From positions 1 to 64,000 of the forward strand of contig JAICXJ010000013.1 in NCBI GenBank assembly GCA_025980465.1: a DNA stretch of 64,000 bases, read 5' to 3'. A program made the translations under genes and the position numbers. Below the pieces are notes generated by a model. That model searched no databases. It was not told the DNA's origin and saw nothing but the letters and a program-made list of their open reading frames with translations. Within the stretch, counting starts at the first letter, position 1; each line of letters starts with the position of its first letter. Positions 24,572 to 35,198 of the stretch are shown here, one piece after another. This DNA comes from Frankiales bacterium. Lineage in GTDB: Bacteria; Actinomycetota; Actinomycetes; JAFAQI01.

Positions 24572-25471
24572 TCAGCTGATCGCTCCGTTGATGACCGGGG
24601 TGGTGATCGCGCCAGACTGGATTCCCCAGTGGGTCAGGATCCGGGTGTACGTGCCGTTGGCGATGAGAGCCTTCAGCGCGTCCAGGATCGCTTGATCAAG
24701 GGTGCCGGCTGACTTCGGGACGGCGATTCCGTAGGGGGCCTGGCCGTAGGAGCTCGGAGAGAGCTGGAAAGCGCCGTTCGACTGCTTCACCTGGTAGGCC
24801 GCCACCGGGGAGTCGGCCATGGCGACATCAGCGCGGCCACTGCTCAGGGCAAGGTTCGCGCCGCTCTGCGTCGGAAATGACTCGACGTTGACTGTTCCGC
24901 TCGTGCACTTCTTCGCCTCTGCCTTGGCATCGGTCTCCTGCGTCGTGCCGCTCTCGACGGCGACCTTCTTGCCACACAACTGTCGGAGCGAGTTGATGAC
25001 CGGACTGCCCTTCTTCTCGAAGAAGGAAGTCCCGGCGCTGAAGTACGTGACGAAGTTGACCTGGCGCTCCCGCTGCTTGTTATCGGTGAACGAGGACATT
25101 CCGAGGTCGTATTTGCCTGAGACAAGGCCGGTGATGATCGAGTCGAAGGTGACGTTCTTCACCTGGATCTTGAGCCCAAGGGCACTGCCGAGCGCCTTCG
25201 CCAGGTCCGGGTCCATGCCGATGACCGTCTTCTGGTCGCTCGAAAGAAACTCGTTAGGCGCATACGACGCATCGGCCGCGACTATCAGCGTCCCCTTGGA
25301 CTTGATGGCGGCCGGCACGAGAGCGGCGGCGGTCTTGTCGACGCCGCTCGATCCCGACGTGACGGTGCTGCTGTTTCCCCCGGACGAACTGCTGCTGCAG
25401 GCAGCCGTAACGCCGAGGGTGACGACGAGCAGGCCCGCGGAGATGGTGAAACGGCGGTTGTTCCAGGGCAT
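24572..25471 (-). CDS. Amino-acid ABC transporter substrate-binding lipoprotein
   Basis: A 299-residue family-3 solute-binding protein. The signal peptide ends in a lipobox-like VTAAC followed by a Ser/Gly-rich linker, so it should be lipid-anchored outside the membrane. The ligand domain begins GTLIVAADASYAPNEF and includes GMDPDLAKALG and the hinge region of glutamine/arginine-binding proteins. AAGGAG precedes the ATG at 25471. Ligand specificity cannot be assigned. Confidence 0.92.
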   Translation of the reverse strand: MPWNNRRFTISAGLLVVTLGVTAACSSSSSGGNSSTVTSGSSGVDKTAAALVPAAIKSKGTLIVAADASYAPNEFLSSDQKTVIGMDPDLAKALGSALGLKIQVKNVTFDSIITGLVSGKYDLGMSSFTDNKQRERQVNFVTYFSAGTSFFEKKGSPVINSLRQLCGKKVAVESGTTQETDAKAEAKKCTSGTVNVESFPTQSGANLALSSGRADVAMADSPVAAYQVKQSNGAFQLSPSSYGQAPYGIAVPKSAGTLDQAILDALKALIANGTYTRILTHWGIQSGAITTPVINGAIS

Positions 25472-25670
25472 TCGGGCTCCTTTTTGTGATCGCTTGGATC
25501 GCATTCTGCACCCCATACCGACGAGCGGACGGCAACGATCGTGTGACAAGATAGGGGCTTACCGGGTGATCCCCGCACACCGTGTCCCTCAGCGGCATAC
25601 GCCGCAGACGCCTGATCGGCTGTCTTTTCGCCTCACCGCCACTGCTGTGGCGCCATTTGGGAATGCCTTC

Positions 25671-26855
25671 ATGACGTTGGAGACTGTGACCATGACGTCG
25701 CGCGACGACACGCCGCTATTTGCGCTGCACAAGGGCGGCAAGATCGAGATGCAGTCGACCGTGCCGCTGCGCGACCGCGACGACCTCTCGCTTGCCTACA
25801 CGCCCGGCGTGGCTGAGGTCTGCATGGCGATCTACCACGAGCCGGACCTCGTCAACGACTACACCTGGAAGAACCAGGTCGTGGCGGTTGTGACGGACGG
25901 TACGGCTGTGCTCGGGCTCGGCGACATCGGGCCGGAGGCATCCCTGCCGGTCATGGAGGGCAAGGCGCTGCTGTTCAAGCAGTTCGGCAATGTCGACTCG
26001 GTGCCGATCGCATTGGCTACGAAGGACGTTGACGAGATCGTCGACACCGTCATCCGGATGGCGCCGAGCTTTGGCGGGATCAACCTCGAGGACATCAGCG
26101 CGCCGCGCTGCTTCGAGATCGAGGACCGGCTCAAAGCCGCCCTCGACATCCCGGTCTTCCACGACGACCAGCACGGTACGGCGATCGTCGCGTTGGCGGC
26201 CATGAAGAGTGCTGCGAGAGTCACCGGCCGCGATCTGCACGAGCTGCGAGTTGTCGTCTCCGGCGCCGGGGCGTCCGGGGTTGCAGTTTCCAAGATCATC
26301 CTCGAGGCCGGGATCGGTGACATCGGTCTGGCAGATAGCAAGGGCATGATTCACAAGGGCCGCACCGACCTGACGCCGATCAAGGCGCAGATGGCCGCGA
26401 TCACCAACCGGTCCAACTACACCGGCACGATCGAGGAAGCGATGATCGGCGCCGACGTGTTCATCGGCCTGTCCGCCGGCAAGATCGCTGAGGAGAACGT
26501 CGCCAAGCTCGCGCCCAACGCGATGATCTTCGCGATGGCTAATCCCGATCCGGAGATCCACCCCGACGTCGCGAAGCACTATGCGCGGGTGGTGGCCACC
26601 GGCCGCAGCGATTTCCCCAACCAGATCAACAACGTACTGGCGTTCCCGGGGGTGTTCCGTGGCGCGCTGGACGTCCGGGCCAGCGCGATCACCGAGCACA
26701 TGAAGCTCGCGGCCGCGGATGCGTTGTGCGAGGTCGTCGGTGACGACGCCGCGGAGGACTACGTGATCCCGAGTGTGTTCGACCCGCGGGTCGGTCCGTC
26801 GGTCGCGGCCGCGGTCGCGAAGGCCGCCCATGAGGACGGCGTCGCCCGCATCTAA
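25671..26855 (+). CDS. NAD(P)-dependent malic enzyme
   Basis: A 394-residue malic enzyme of the short bacterial type, oxidatively decarboxylating malate to pyruvate. Seen are [31 protein letters not shown], the metal-site [11 protein letters not shown], a Rossmann motif [13 protein letters not shown] and [18 protein letters not shown]. The ATG at 25671 (alternative at 25692) is chosen over the very long upstream frame, which runs antisense through the binding-protein gene. It probably supplies NAD(P)H for the lipid pathways in the region. Confidence 0.93.
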   Translation: MTLETVTMTSRDDTPLFALHKGGKIEMQSTVPLRDRDDLSLAYTPGVAEVCMAIYHEPDLVNDYTWKNQVVAVVTDGTAVLGLGDIGPEASLPVMEGKALLFKQFGNVDSVPIALATKDVDEIVDTVIRMAPSFGGINLEDISAPRCFEIEDRLKAALDIPVFHDDQHGTAIVALAAMKSAARVTGRDLHELRVVVSGAGASGVAVSKIILEAGIGDIGLADSKGMIHKGRTDLTPIKAQMAAITNRSNYTGTIEEAMIGADVFIGLSAGKIAEENVAKLAPNAMIFAMANPDPEIHPDVAKHYARVVATGRSDFPNQINNVLAFPGVFRGALDVRASAITEHMKLAAADALCEVVGDDAAEDYVIPSVFDPRVGPSVAAAVAKAAHEDGVARI

Positions 26856-26887
26856 CCGCGTTCTCGGCGGTCGATAAGGTCGCTCTC

Positions 26888-27856
26888 GTGCTTGCTGCCT
26901 ACGCTGCCCGGCTCAACAACGACGACCCGCTGGCCGCGCTCGAAGTCGGTGACATCGACCCGCCCGATGCACCCGATGGCTGGATCTGGGTCGATGTCAA
27001 AGCTGCCGCTCTGAACCACCACGACCTGTTCTCGCTGCGCGGAGTCGGACTCGGCGAGGACAAGCTGCCGATGATCCTCGGCTGTGACGCGGCGGGTACG
27101 ACGGCCGACGGTAGGGAAGTTGTCGTCCACGCCGTCATCGGTGACCCGGCGCGCGGCGGTGGCGACGAGACGCTCGACCCGAAGCGGTCGTTGTTGTCCG
27201 AGGTCCACCCCGGCACGCTCGCCGAGCGGGTCGCGGTTCCCGCCGGCAACGTTGTCGCGAAGCCGGCGGAGCTCTCCTGGGAAGAGGCCGGCTCGGTCTC
27301 GACCGCCTGGTTGACGGCGTACCGGATGTTGTTCACGAAGGCCAGGCTGGAGCCGGGACAGACCGTGCTGGTCCAGGGCGCCGGCGGCGGGGTCGCGACT
27401 GCCGCGATCGCGCTGGCGCACGCGGCGGGGGTGCGGGTCTTCGCCACCTCACGCTCCGAGGACAAGCGGAAGCGGGCGACCGGGCTCGGCGCTGACGAGG
27501 TGTTCGAGCCGGGCGCGAGGCTGCCCGACCGCGTCGACGCGGTGGTCGAGACGGTGGGCGATGCCACCTTTGGGCACTCGCTGAAGTCGATTCGTCCCGG
27601 TGGACGGGTGGTGGTCTGTGGCTCGACCAGTGGTGGTGTCACTCCGCTCGAGCTGCAGCGGTTGTTCTTCCTTCAGCTCGAGGTGCTTGGTTCGACGATG
27701 GGTACCAAGGCCGAGCTCGAGTCGCTTCTCGGGTTCCTGGTCGAGGCGAAGGTCCGCCCGGAGATCGACTCGACCCTGCCGTTGTCCGAGGCGCGGGCGG
27801 GGCTCGAGAAGATGCACAGTGGTGAGGTCTTCGGCAAGATCGTCCTCACGACGTAA
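26888..27856 (+). CDS. Quinone-reductase-like MDR oxidoreductase
   Basis: A 322-residue medium-chain dehydrogenase/reductase. NHHDLF and LGCDAAG mark the substrate domain, and QGAGGGVATAAIALAHAAG is the nucleotide-binding loop of the NADPH-dependent quinone reductase/crotonyl-CoA reductase branch. Catalytic-zinc ligands of alcohol dehydrogenases are not evident. TAAGGT sits seven bases before the GTG with no ribosome site, so it appears leaderless although malic enzyme ends only 32 bases upstream. Confidence 0.85.
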   Translation: MLAAYAARLNNDDPLAALEVGDIDPPDAPDGWIWVDVKAAALNHHDLFSLRGVGLGEDKLPMILGCDAAGTTADGREVVVHAVIGDPARGGGDETLDPKRSLLSEVHPGTLAERVAVPAGNVVAKPAELSWEEAGSVSTAWLTAYRMLFTKARLEPGQTVLVQGAGGGVATAAIALAHAAGVRVFATSRSEDKRKRATGLGADEVFEPGARLPDRVDAVVETVGDATFGHSLKSIRPGGRVVVCGSTSGGVTPLELQRLFFLQLEVLGSTMGTKAELESLLGFLVEAKVRPEIDSTLPLSEARAGLEKMHSGEVFGKIVLTT

Positions 27857-27871
27857 CAACCCGAACCCGGG

Positions 27872-28048
27872 TTACTCGTCTTCGTCCTCGGTGCGAGCCA
27901 GCCAGGTCGCCAGCCGCTCGACGGGGACCTCGAACTCCGGGTGGAGATCGACGAAGGTCTGCAGCCGTTCGGCCAGCCACGCGAGTGAGACCCTCTCCTC
28001 GCCGCGTCGCTGCTCGAGCTCCTCGATGCCGCGGTCGGTGAAGTACAC
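27872..28048 (-). CDS. Small DUF6104-type protein adjacent to kgd
   Basis: A 58-residue acidic protein (VYFTDRGIEELEQRRGEERVS ... WLARTEDEDE) that resembles the small DUF6104 proteins found next to kgd in Streptomyces. Function unknown. The GTG at 28048 lies one base after the kgd stop, so it should be coexpressed. The 129-residue frame shown in the track would overlap kgd for 200 bases with an Arg-rich shadow sequence, so the short form is preferred. Confidence 0.78.
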   Translation of the reverse strand: MYFTDRGIEELEQRRGEERVSLAWLAERLQTFVDLHPEFEVPVERLATWLARTEDEDE

Positions 28049-28049
28049 G

Positions 28050-31000
28050 TCAGGCGAACGCGGCCTCGAGCAGAGCCGCCTGCTCGATCTCATGCGTGTT
28101 GTGCGATCCGGTCGCCGGCGACGCCGAGGCGTTGCGGGAGACCCGCAGCAGCGGGCGGCCGCCGAGTTGCTCGGGAAGCCGCAGCGCGATGAACGGCCAA
28201 GCGCCCTGGTTGGCCGGCTCCTCCTGCACCCAGGTGACCGTCGCATCGGCCGGGTAAGCATCGAGCGCGGCGCTGATCTCGATCGAGGGCAGCGGGTAGA
28301 GCCGCTCGACGCGAAGGATCACCGAGTCGGTGATCCCGGCCTTCTCCCGGTGCTTGACCAGGTCGTAGTAGACCTTGCCGGTGCAGAGGATGACCCGTCG
28401 CACTGCTGACGGGTCGGCGACCGGCTCGATGATCAACGGCTGGAACGAGCCGCTGGTGAACTCATCCGGCATCGAGGTTGCCGCACGCAGCCGCAGCATC
28501 GACTTCGGCGTGAAGACGATGAGCGGCCGCTTGCGGGCACCGAGGGTGTGCAGTCGCAGCAGATGGAAGTAGTTGGCCGGAGTGCTCGGCATGGTAATGA
28601 CCCAGTTGCCCTCGGCTGACATGGTCAGGTAGCGCTCGATGCGCGCCGAGGAGTGGTCCGGGCCCTGACCTTCGTACCCGTGAGGAAGCAGCAGGACGAT
28701 GTTGCAGGTCTGCCCCCACTTCACCTCGCTGGCCGAGATGAACTCGTCGATGACCTCCTGCGCGCCGTTGGCGAAGTCACCGAACTGCGCCTCCCACGCG
28801 ACCAGTGCGTCGGGTCGCGCGACCGAGTATCCGTACTCGAAGCCCATTGCGGCGTACTCGCTGAGGAGTGAGTCGTACACGTAGAACGGCGCTTGGTCGC
28901 CCGAGAGGTTGGCGAGCGGGGTGTGCTCGGCCGCGGTACGACGATCGACGATCACCGAGTGACGCTGACCGAAGGTGCCGCGCCGCGAGTCCTGACCGGC
29001 AAGCCGCACCGGGTGGCCGTCGAGCAGCAGCGAGCCGAAGGCCAGCGTCTCTGCCATCGCCCAGTCGATGCCACCATTGGTGACCATCTGCGCTCGCTTC
29101 TCGAGCTGCGGCAGCAGCCGGGGGTGAATGGTGAATCCCTCGGGCATTGACACCTGCGCGTCGCCGACCCGTTTGAGCACCTCGTCGGTGATCGCCGTCG
29201 GTGGAGGCGCTCCGGTCGGTACCTCCGGAACTTCCTCGAGCGGCGCCGGGGTGACGTCGCGACTCTCGGCGAACACCCGCTCCAACTGGCCCTGGTAGTC
29301 GCGTAGGGCGGCTTCGGCCTCCTCGACGGTGATGTCGCCCCGGCCGATCAGCGACTCGGTGTAGAGCTTGCGGACACTGCGCTTCGCGTCGATCAGGTCG
29401 TACATCACCGGCTGGGTGAAGCTGGGCTCGTCGACCTCGCTGTGACCGCGGCGGCGGTAACAGAGCATGTCGATGACGACGTCCTTCTTGAACGCCTGCC
29501 GGAACTGGTAGGCCAGCTCCGCGACGCGTACGACGGCTTCGGGGTCGTCGCCGTTCACGTGGAAGATCGGCGCCTGGATCATTCGCGCCACGTCGGTCGA
29601 GTAGACGCTGGAGCGAGCGCTGGCAGGTGAGGTGGTGAACCCGACCTGGTTGTTGATCACGACGTGGATCGAGCCGCCGGTGCGGTAACCGCGAAGCTGC
29701 GAGAGGTTCAACGTTTCGGCCACGACACCCTGGCCGGCGAAGGCGGCGTCGCCGTGTATCAGCACGGGCAGCACCGTGAAGCCGGTCTCGCCGCGGTTGA
29801 TCACGTCCTGCTTCGCACGGGCGATCCCTTCGACGACCGGGTCGACGGTCTCGAGGTGCGACGGGTTCGACGTCAGCGTCACCCGCACTGTCTCGCCGTC
29901 GAGCGCGGTGTAGGTGCCCTCAGCACCGAGGTGGTACTTCACGTCGCCGGAGCCGTGCGCGGTACGTGGGTCGAGGTTGCCCTCGAACTCACTGAAGATC
30001 TGGCGGAACGACTTTCCGACGATGTTGGTGAGGACGTTGAGCCGGCCGCGATGCGCCATCCCGATCACGACCTCGTCCATGTCGTCGTGCGCGGCTTCTG
30101 ACGCGATGGCATCAAGGAGCGGGATCACCGACTCGCCGCCCTCGAGCGAGAACCGCTTCTGCCCGACGAACTTGGTCTGCAGGAACGTCTCGAACGCCTC
30201 GGCCTGGTTGAGCTTGCCGAGAATGCGCAGCTGCTCCTCCCGCGCCGGGCTCTGGTGCCCGCGCTCCACCCGGTCCTGGATCCACTTGCGCTGCTCCGGG
30301 TCCTGGATGTGCATGTACTCGATGCCGACCGTGCGGCAGTAGGAGTCGCGAAGCACGCCGAGGATCTCCCTGAGCTTCATCAGCGCATGTCCGCCGAACC
30401 CGCCGGACGGGAACTCGCGGTCGAGATCCCACAGGGTGAGGCCGTGAGTGACGACGTCGAGGTCGGGGTGGCGGCGCAACTCGAATTCCAGCGGGTTGGT
30501 GTCGGCCATGAGATGGCCCCGCACCCGGTACGCGTGGATGAGCTCGATCACCCGGGCCGGCTTGCCGACCTCCTCGTCGTGGCTGACCGCGATGTCACTG
30601 GTCCAGCGGATCGGCTCGTAGGGGATGCGAAGCGCCGCGAAGACGCCGTCCCAGAAGCCGTCGCCGAGCAGCAGCTCGTGCATGCGACGAAGGAACTCGC
30701 CGGACTCAGCGCCCTGGATGATCCGATGGTCGTAGGTCGACGTCAGCGTCATGATCTTGCTGACCGCCAGCCGTGCCAACGTCTCCGGAGCGGCGCCCTG
30801 GTACTCGGCCGGATACTCCATGGCGCCGACGCCGACGATCGTGCCCTGGCCCTGCATCAACCGCGGTACCGAGTGGACGGTGCCGATCGTGCCCGGGTTG
30901 GTGAGGCTGACCGTCGTACCGGCGAAGTCATCAGCGGTCAGTTTGCCGGTGCGCGCCTTCCGCACCACGTCCTCGTACGCCGCCCAGAACCTGGCGAAGT

Positions 31001-31664
31001 CGAGCGTCTCGGCGTTCTTGATCGCCGGCACCACCAGCGTGTGGCTGCCGTCGTCCTTGGTCAGGTCGATGGCGAGACCCAGGTTGATGTGCTCCGGCTC
31101 GATGACGGTCGGCTTGCCGTTGACCTCGGCGTAGGCCCGGTTCATCGCCGGCATGTCCAGCAACGCCTGCACCATCGCGAAGCCGATCAGGTGGGTAAAG
31201 CTGACCTTGCCGCCCCGGCCGCGCCGCAGGTGGTTGTTGATCACCGTCCGGTTGTCGATCAGCAGCTTCGCCGGCACCGCCCGAACGCTGGTCGCGGTCG
31301 GCACCTGGAGGCTGGCCTCCATGTTCGCGACGGTGCGGGCGGCTGCGCCCTTCAACGCCCGGCTCGTGACCGCGGGAGGCTCCGCGGCGGGGGCGGAGGC
31401 GGTCGGGGCGGCGGCTGGTGCCTTCTCGGCGGGCGCGGGCTGCGCGGCGGCTGAGTTGTTCGACGATGGCGCCGCTGGTTCTGCCTGCGTGGGCGGGCTG
31501 GTGCTGGTGCTCGCGCCGGGCGCGTCACCCGGCGAGTAGTCGGCGAAGAAGTCCCACCAGGCCTTGTCGACGGACTCGGGGTCCTTCAAATAGGACTGGT
31601 ACATCTCGTACACGAGCCACTCGTTGGGTCCGAACCCTGCGAACTGGCCGGCGTCGACAGCCAT
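28050..31664 (-). CDS. kgd: Multifunctional 2-oxoglutarate decarboxylase/dehydrogenase (E1-E2 fusion)
   Basis: A 1204-residue TCA-cycle protein. An N-terminal helix ([19 protein letters not shown]) is followed by a Pro/Ala/Ser linker (about 40-100), an E2-type acyltransferase domain with the catalytic His in [14 protein letters not shown], and a C-terminal thiamine-dependent E1 domain ([27 protein letters not shown]). There is no lipoyl domain, as in the mycobacterial Kgd/OdhA protein that works with pyruvate dehydrogenase components. The ATG at 31664 is preferred; a GTG at 31685 is possible. Confidence 0.95.
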   Translation of the reverse strand: MAVDAGQFAGFGPNEWLVYEMYQSYLKDPESVDKAWWDFFADYSPGDAPGASTSTSPPTQAEPAAPSSNNSAAAQPAPAEKAPAAAPTASAPAAEPPAVTSRALKGAAARTVANMEASLQVPTATSVRAVPAKLLIDNRTVINNHLRRGRGGKVSFTHLIGFAMVQALLDMPAMNRAYAEVNGKPTVIEPEHINLGLAIDLTKDDGSHTLVVPAIKNAETLDFARFWAAYEDVVRKARTGKLTADDFAGTTVSLTNPGTIGTVHSVPRLMQGQGTIVGVGAMEYPAEYQGAAPETLARLAVSKIMTLTSTYDHRIIQGAESGEFLRRMHELLLGDGFWDGVFAALRIPYEPIRWTSDIAVSHDEEVGKPARVIELIHAYRVRGHLMADTNPLEFELRRHPDLDVVTHGLTLWDLDREFPSGGFGGHALMKLREILGVLRDSYCRTVGIEYMHIQDPEQRKWIQDRVERGHQSPAREEQLRILGKLNQAEAFETFLQTKFVGQKRFSLEGGESVIPLLDAIASEAAHDDMDEVVIGMAHRGRLNVLTNIVGKSFRQIFSEFEGNLDPRTAHGSGDVKYHLGAEGTYTALDGETVRVTLTSNPSHLETVDPVVEGIARAKQDVINRGETGFTVLPVLIHGDAAFAGQGVVAETLNLSQLRGYRTGGSIHVVINNQVGFTTSPASARSSVYSTDVARMIQAPIFHVNGDDPEAVVRVAELAYQFRQAFKKDVVIDMLCYRRRGHSEVDEPSFTQPVMYDLIDAKRSVRKLYTESLIGRGDITVEEAEAALRDYQGQLERVFAESRDVTPAPLEEVPEVPTGAPPPTAITDEVLKRVGDAQVSMPEGFTIHPRLLPQLEKRAQMVTNGGIDWAMAETLAFGSLLLDGHPVRLAGQDSRRGTFGQRHSVIVDRRTAAEHTPLANLSGDQAPFYVYDSLLSEYAAMGFEYGYSVARPDALVAWEAQFGDFANGAQEVIDEFISASEVKWGQTCNIVLLLPHGYEGQGPDHSSARIERYLTMSAEGNWVITMPSTPANYFHLLRLHTLGARKRPLIVFTPKSMLRLRAATSMPDEFTSGSFQPLIIEPVADPSAVRRVILCTGKVYYDLVKHREKAGITDSVILRVERLYPLPSIEISAALDAYPADATVTWVQEEPANQGAWPFIALRLPEQLGGRPLLRVSRNASASPATGSHNTHEIEQAALLEAAFA

Positions 31665-31710
31665 GGGGAGCGTCGCCTCTTTCACCTGTGACGTGAGCGA
31701 ACAGTGCGAT

Positions 31711-33285
31711 TTACAGGCTAGTGCTACCCAGGCTCGGCCGGCCGAGGTCGGTGAGGACGCGGTTGGCGGCGTTGTGGCCCGCGGCCCCGATCACTGACCC
31801 GGCCGGGAAGCAGCCGGCGCTGCACGCGTACAGTCCGTCGATCCCGGTCGCATAGGGCATCCGCCGATCGAAGCCGATCGAGTTGTCGACGTGGTGAATG
31901 TGCCCGTGTCGGATGCCGAAGTGCTGCTCGATTCCCGGCGGCGTCAGCGGAAAAGTATCGACGACCAGGGACGACGTGCCGGGGGCGAACCGGTCGCAGA
32001 CCTCGAGCAGGTGCGCGACGTAGCCGTCGAGCTCGACGTCCCAGCTCGAGCCGGCGGGTTGCCACGGCACCGACTGTACGAACAACGCGGACGAATGGTG
32101 CCCCGCGTCGTCCTGGAGCGACGCGTCGGCCGTCGTGTGCAGGTACCACTCGATCGTCGGGAAGTCGGGAAGCCGTCCGGCCTGCACATCCGCCCACATC
32201 TCGCGGACCGCCTGCATCGGGGAGTCCTGCGAGAGCAGATGGATGGTCGATCCGAACGGCGAGGGCGCGAGGTCAGGCAGGCAGCTGAACCTCGGCAGGT
32301 CACGCAGAGCGAGGTTGACCTTCAACGTCGTGCCGGGCCGCTGGAGGCTCGCGAGGTGGTCTCGCAACGCCTCGGGAAGCGGTGCGAGATCGGCGAGCGT
32401 GAACGGGTCGCAGGCGCCGAGCACGACGGTCGCGTCGATCGTCCTGCCGTCGCTCAGCGCGACGCCGCGGGCGACGCCGTCGCTGACGATCACGCGATCG
32501 ACCGGCGCGCCCGCAACGATGGTGGCACCGGCAGCGCGGGCTCGGTCGGCGATCGTCGCGGTCACCACGCCCATCCCGCCCCGCACGATCATCCAGGTGC
32601 CGTCGGCACCCGGCAGGCGACACATGTTGTGGGCAAGGAAGTTGTGACCGGTGCCGGGGTCGTCGGGCCCGGCATGCAGGCCGGACAGCCCGTCCGTGAC
32701 GACGTACATCGCCGTGATCAGCTCGCTGACGAACCCGAATCGGCCGAGGTACGACGTGACATCACCCCGGCACAGCTCGATGAACGTCGTCCGCAGCTCC
32801 GGACGGATGTAGCGCTCGGCGGTGTCCTCGAGCGAGAGCGGCTCGACGAGCCACGCCGGGGCCAGGTCATCGCGTAGCTGAGCGATCTCAGCCGCCAGTC
32901 GCTCGTCGGCCGCGGCATCGGCGTCGGAGAAGAAATCGACGAACTGGCGGTGGGTGGCCTCCCGGTCGCTTCCCATCAGGAGGTAGCGGCCGGTCATGGT
33001 CGGCAGGAAGTAGTGCGGATCGCGTCGTACGACGGGCAGTCGCAGATCGAGTTGCCGCTCGAGCTCTGGCGGCATCAGACCGAGCAGGTAGGAGCCGGTC
33101 GACTGGCGCAGCCCGGGCACCTTCCCGAACGGCTGTTCGGTGCGGGTGGCGCCGCCGATCACGCTGTCACGTTCGACCACGGTGACGGTCAGCCCGGTGC
33201 GGGCGAGAAGGGTGGCCGCGACGAGACCGTTGTGGCCCGCGCCGATGATGACGACGTCGGCGCGCCCGGGCAGTGCGATCGTCAC
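31711..33285 (-). CDS. FAD-dependent oxidoreductase, PYROXD2/phytoene-desaturase-like
   Basis: A 524-residue flavoprotein. The dinucleotide motif [19 protein letters not shown] starts near residue 11, and the C-terminal [25 protein letters not shown] completes FAD binding. Relatives are annotated as carotenoid desaturase-like or PYROXD2-like, but no carotenoid gene is nearby, so substrate is open. TAGGGT stands seven bases before the GTG, suggesting leaderless translation. Confidence 0.85.
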   Translation of the reverse strand: MTIALPGRADVVIIGAGHNGLVAATLLARTGLTVTVVERDSVIGGATRTEQPFGKVPGLRQSTGSYLLGLMPPELERQLDLRLPVVRRDPHYFLPTMTGRYLLMGSDREATHRQFVDFFSDADAAADERLAAEIAQLRDDLAPAWLVEPLSLEDTAERYIRPELRTTFIELCRGDVTSYLGRFGFVSELITAMYVVTDGLSGLHAGPDDPGTGHNFLAHNMCRLPGADGTWMIVRGGMGVVTATIADRARAAGATIVAGAPVDRVIVSDGVARGVALSDGRTIDATVVLGACDPFTLADLAPLPEALRDHLASLQRPGTTLKVNLALRDLPRFSCLPDLAPSPFGSTIHLLSQDSPMQAVREMWADVQAGRLPDFPTIEWYLHTTADASLQDDAGHHSSALFVQSVPWQPAGSSWDVELDGYVAHLLEVCDRFAPGTSSLVVDTFPLTPPGIEQHFGIRHGHIHHVDNSIGFDRRMPYATGIDGLYACSAGCFPAGSVIGAAGHNAANRVLTDLGRPSLGSTSL

Positions 33286-33315
33286 GCGAGGAACCCTAGT
33301 GACGCCGGGAGGCCC

Positions 33316-33708
33316 TCACGACCGCGATCGGTCGGCGAGCCGTCGGACGAAACGCAGCCCCGACCAGTTCTCGTCAATGGCGGCGATCTTGACGTCGACC
33401 AGACCGGTCGCCAGTCCGGCCTGGTGCACGTCGGCTTCTCCGATATCGGTCGGAACACCACTGGCTCGCTTGAGCCAACACAGCCAGAGGCCGCCGGCGG
33501 TCGCCAGTCGATCGGGCAGCGAGGCCGCGTGGCGGTCGAGCTCGCGACGGCTGGGGCAGAACGCGACGATCACGTCGTACGGCCGAGGTGTCGGACGCCG
33601 TGCCGGCTCCAGCAGCGCGGTCACGACGTCGGTCGGTGCGGGACCGACCACCAATGTGCGCGACCCTTCGCGTACGCCGAGCTTCGCGGCGAGGGTTGTC
33701 GGGGCGAT
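33316..33708 (-). CDS. DUF3052-like protein with a non-standard or frameshifted start
   Basis: The frame reads APTTLAAKLGVREG ... GGLWLCWLKRASGVPTDIGEADV ... WSGLRFVRRLADR, which matches the short DUF3052 family (about 130 residues). The track begins only at TTG 33654, losing the conserved first 18 residues. Upstream there is no in-frame ATG, GTG or TTG before the homology ends. An ATC at 33708 has AGGAGG six bases upstream. Alternatively an ATG at 33728 in another frame would give MVAGGAS and join by a one-base shift. Function of the family is unknown. Confidence 0.7.
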   Translation of the reverse strand: MAPTTLAAKLGVREGSRTLVVGPAPTDVVTALLEPARRPTPRPYDVIVAFCPSRRELDRHAASLPDRLATAGGLWLCWLKRASGVPTDIGEADVHQAGLATGLVDVKIAAIDENWSGLRFVRRLADRSRS

Positions 33709-33734
33709 GAGGCACCTCCTGCGACCATTCTCTC

Positions 33735-35198
33735 GTGGCTATCTCGACCGACCCGAGCTTCACCGTTGACGAAAGCAGCGCGAGCGGGCTCACGCACCCT
33801 GGCCTCGCACTCACGGTGATCGCCGCAGCGCAGCTGATGGTCGTGCTTGACGCCACGATCGTGAACATCGCGCTGCCGCACATTCATCGCGCCCTTCATT
33901 TCTCCGCCACCGGTCTGTCATGGGTCCTCAATGCCTACACACTCGTCTTCGGCGGCCTGCTTTTGCTGGGCGGGCGGATGGGCGACCTGTTCGGCCGGCG
34001 CCGGATGTTCTGCCTTGCCGTATTGCTGTTCGCGGCGGCGAGCCTGGCTGGCGGGTTCGCGCAGGACAAAGGCTGGTTGCTCGCGATGCGCGCCTTGCAG
34101 GGTGTGGGGGGAGCGGTCGCGTCGCCGACCGCGCTGTCGTTGGTCGCCACGACATTCGCGGAGGGACCGGCGCGCAACCGGGCGTTCGGGGTGTACGCGG
34201 CGGTGTCAGGCGCGGGCGCTGCGATGGGTCTGATCCTCGGTGGCATCCTCGTGGATTTCCTGTCATGGCGCTGGGTGCTGTTCGTCAATGCACCGATCGG
34301 GGTCGCGATCGCACTTGCTGCACCTCGCCTGATTCCTCACGGCCGACGGCGCGACGTCGGGGCGCTGGACATTCCGGGTGCGCTCACTTCGACCGGGGGT
34401 ATGGCTGCACTGGTCTACGGCTTCATCCACGCTGCGACCAAAGGCTGGGCGTCGCAGGTGACGGTGGAGTCCTTCGCCGGGGCAGCGATCCTGCTCATCG
34501 GCTTTCTCATGATCGAGGCGACCTCGGACCGACCGTTGATGCCGCTGCGGCTGTTTCGGAACCGGACCCGGGTCGGCAGCTACCTCGTGATGTTGATTCT
34601 CGGGGCGGCTGTGTTCGCGATGTTCTACTTCCTGACCCAGTACATCCAGCAGGTGAAGGGATTCACGCCACTCGAGGCGGGATTCTGCTTCTTGCCGATC
34701 AGTGTCTGCATCGTGACGACGGCGCAGATCGCGAGCCGCGTGATCGCGAAGATTGGTCCCCAGCCACTGATCCTCACCGGCACGACCCTGGCCGGCTTCG
34801 GCCTGCTGGTGTTGTCGTCGCTGACCCCCGCCTCCTCCTATCCGCTGCATGTGCTTCCAGGGATCATTCTCATCGGTCTAGGGATGGGCTGCGTCTTCGT
34901 GCCGATCACGGTGACAGCAGTCAGCGGGGTGTCCGACGAGGACTCCGGCATCGCATCGGCGATGCTCAATGTCGGCCAGCAGGTAGGCGGAACTCTCGGC
35001 TTGTCCGCGCTCGTGACGGTGTTCAGCCACGCTGCGCAGAGCGCGGCGACGCATCCGGGAAATCGGCGTGGCGCTGCCCTGGTCGACCACGTGTTCTCCC
35101 ACGGCGCCGATGCGGCGTACCGGGCGGGCGCGGTGTTTGCCCTGGTCGGGCTCGTCGCGGCGCTGGTGTTCGTGCGACAGGACCAGGTGCCGCAGTGA
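33735..35198 (+). CDS. MFS drug transporter, EmrB/QacA (DHA2) type
   Basis: A 487-residue, 14-helix major facilitator. Motif A-like GGRMGDLFGRRRMF and motif C-type GAGAAMGLILGGILVDFLSWRW are present, and the start LMVVLDATIVNIALPHIHR is typical of DHA2 drug/proton antiporters. The substrate is unknown. The start is a GTG only 26 bases from the divergent DUF3052 start. It overlaps the ACT gene by GTGA and heads a four-gene operon. Confidence 0.9.
   Translation: MAISTDPSFTVDESSASGLTHPGLALTVIAAAQLMVVLDATIVNIALPHIHRALHFSATGLSWVLNAYTLVFGGLLLLGGRMGDLFGRRRMFCLAVLLFAAASLAGGFAQDKGWLLAMRALQGVGGAVASPTALSLVATTFAEGPARNRAFGVYAAVSGAGAAMGLILGGILVDFLSWRWVLFVNAPIGVAIALAAPRLIPHGRRRDVGALDIPGALTSTGGMAALVYGFIHAATKGWASQVTVESFAGAAILLIGFLMIEATSDRPLMPLRLFRNRTRVGSYLVMLILGAAVFAMFYFLTQYIQQVKGFTPLEAGFCFLPISVCIVTTAQIASRVIAKIGPQPLILTGTTLAGFGLLVLSSLTPASSYPLHVLPGIILIGLGMGCVFVPITVTAVSGVSDEDSGIASAMLNVGQQVGGTLGLSALVTVFSHAAQSAATHPGNRRGAALVDHVFSHGADAAYRAGAVFALVGLVAALVFVRQDQVPQ

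Noticed and set aside
24819-25670. Long N-terminal extension of malic enzyme in the 678-residue frame
   Set aside because: It lies antisense to the solute-binding protein gene; malic enzyme homology begins after 25671.
27845-27872. Terminator between the MDR gene and the DUF6104 gene
   Set aside because: The GTAAC ... GTTAC pairing needs bulges and the stem is weak.
30255-31454. 399-residue plus-strand frame inside kgd
   Set aside because: Antisense to a clear Kgd protein, with low-complexity Arg/Gly/His-rich shadow sequence.
33920-35194. N-terminal 425 residues of the 648-residue frame ending in the ACT protein
   Set aside because: It is a shadow of the MFS transporter in another frame; the ACT gene starts at the GTG overlapping the MFS stop.
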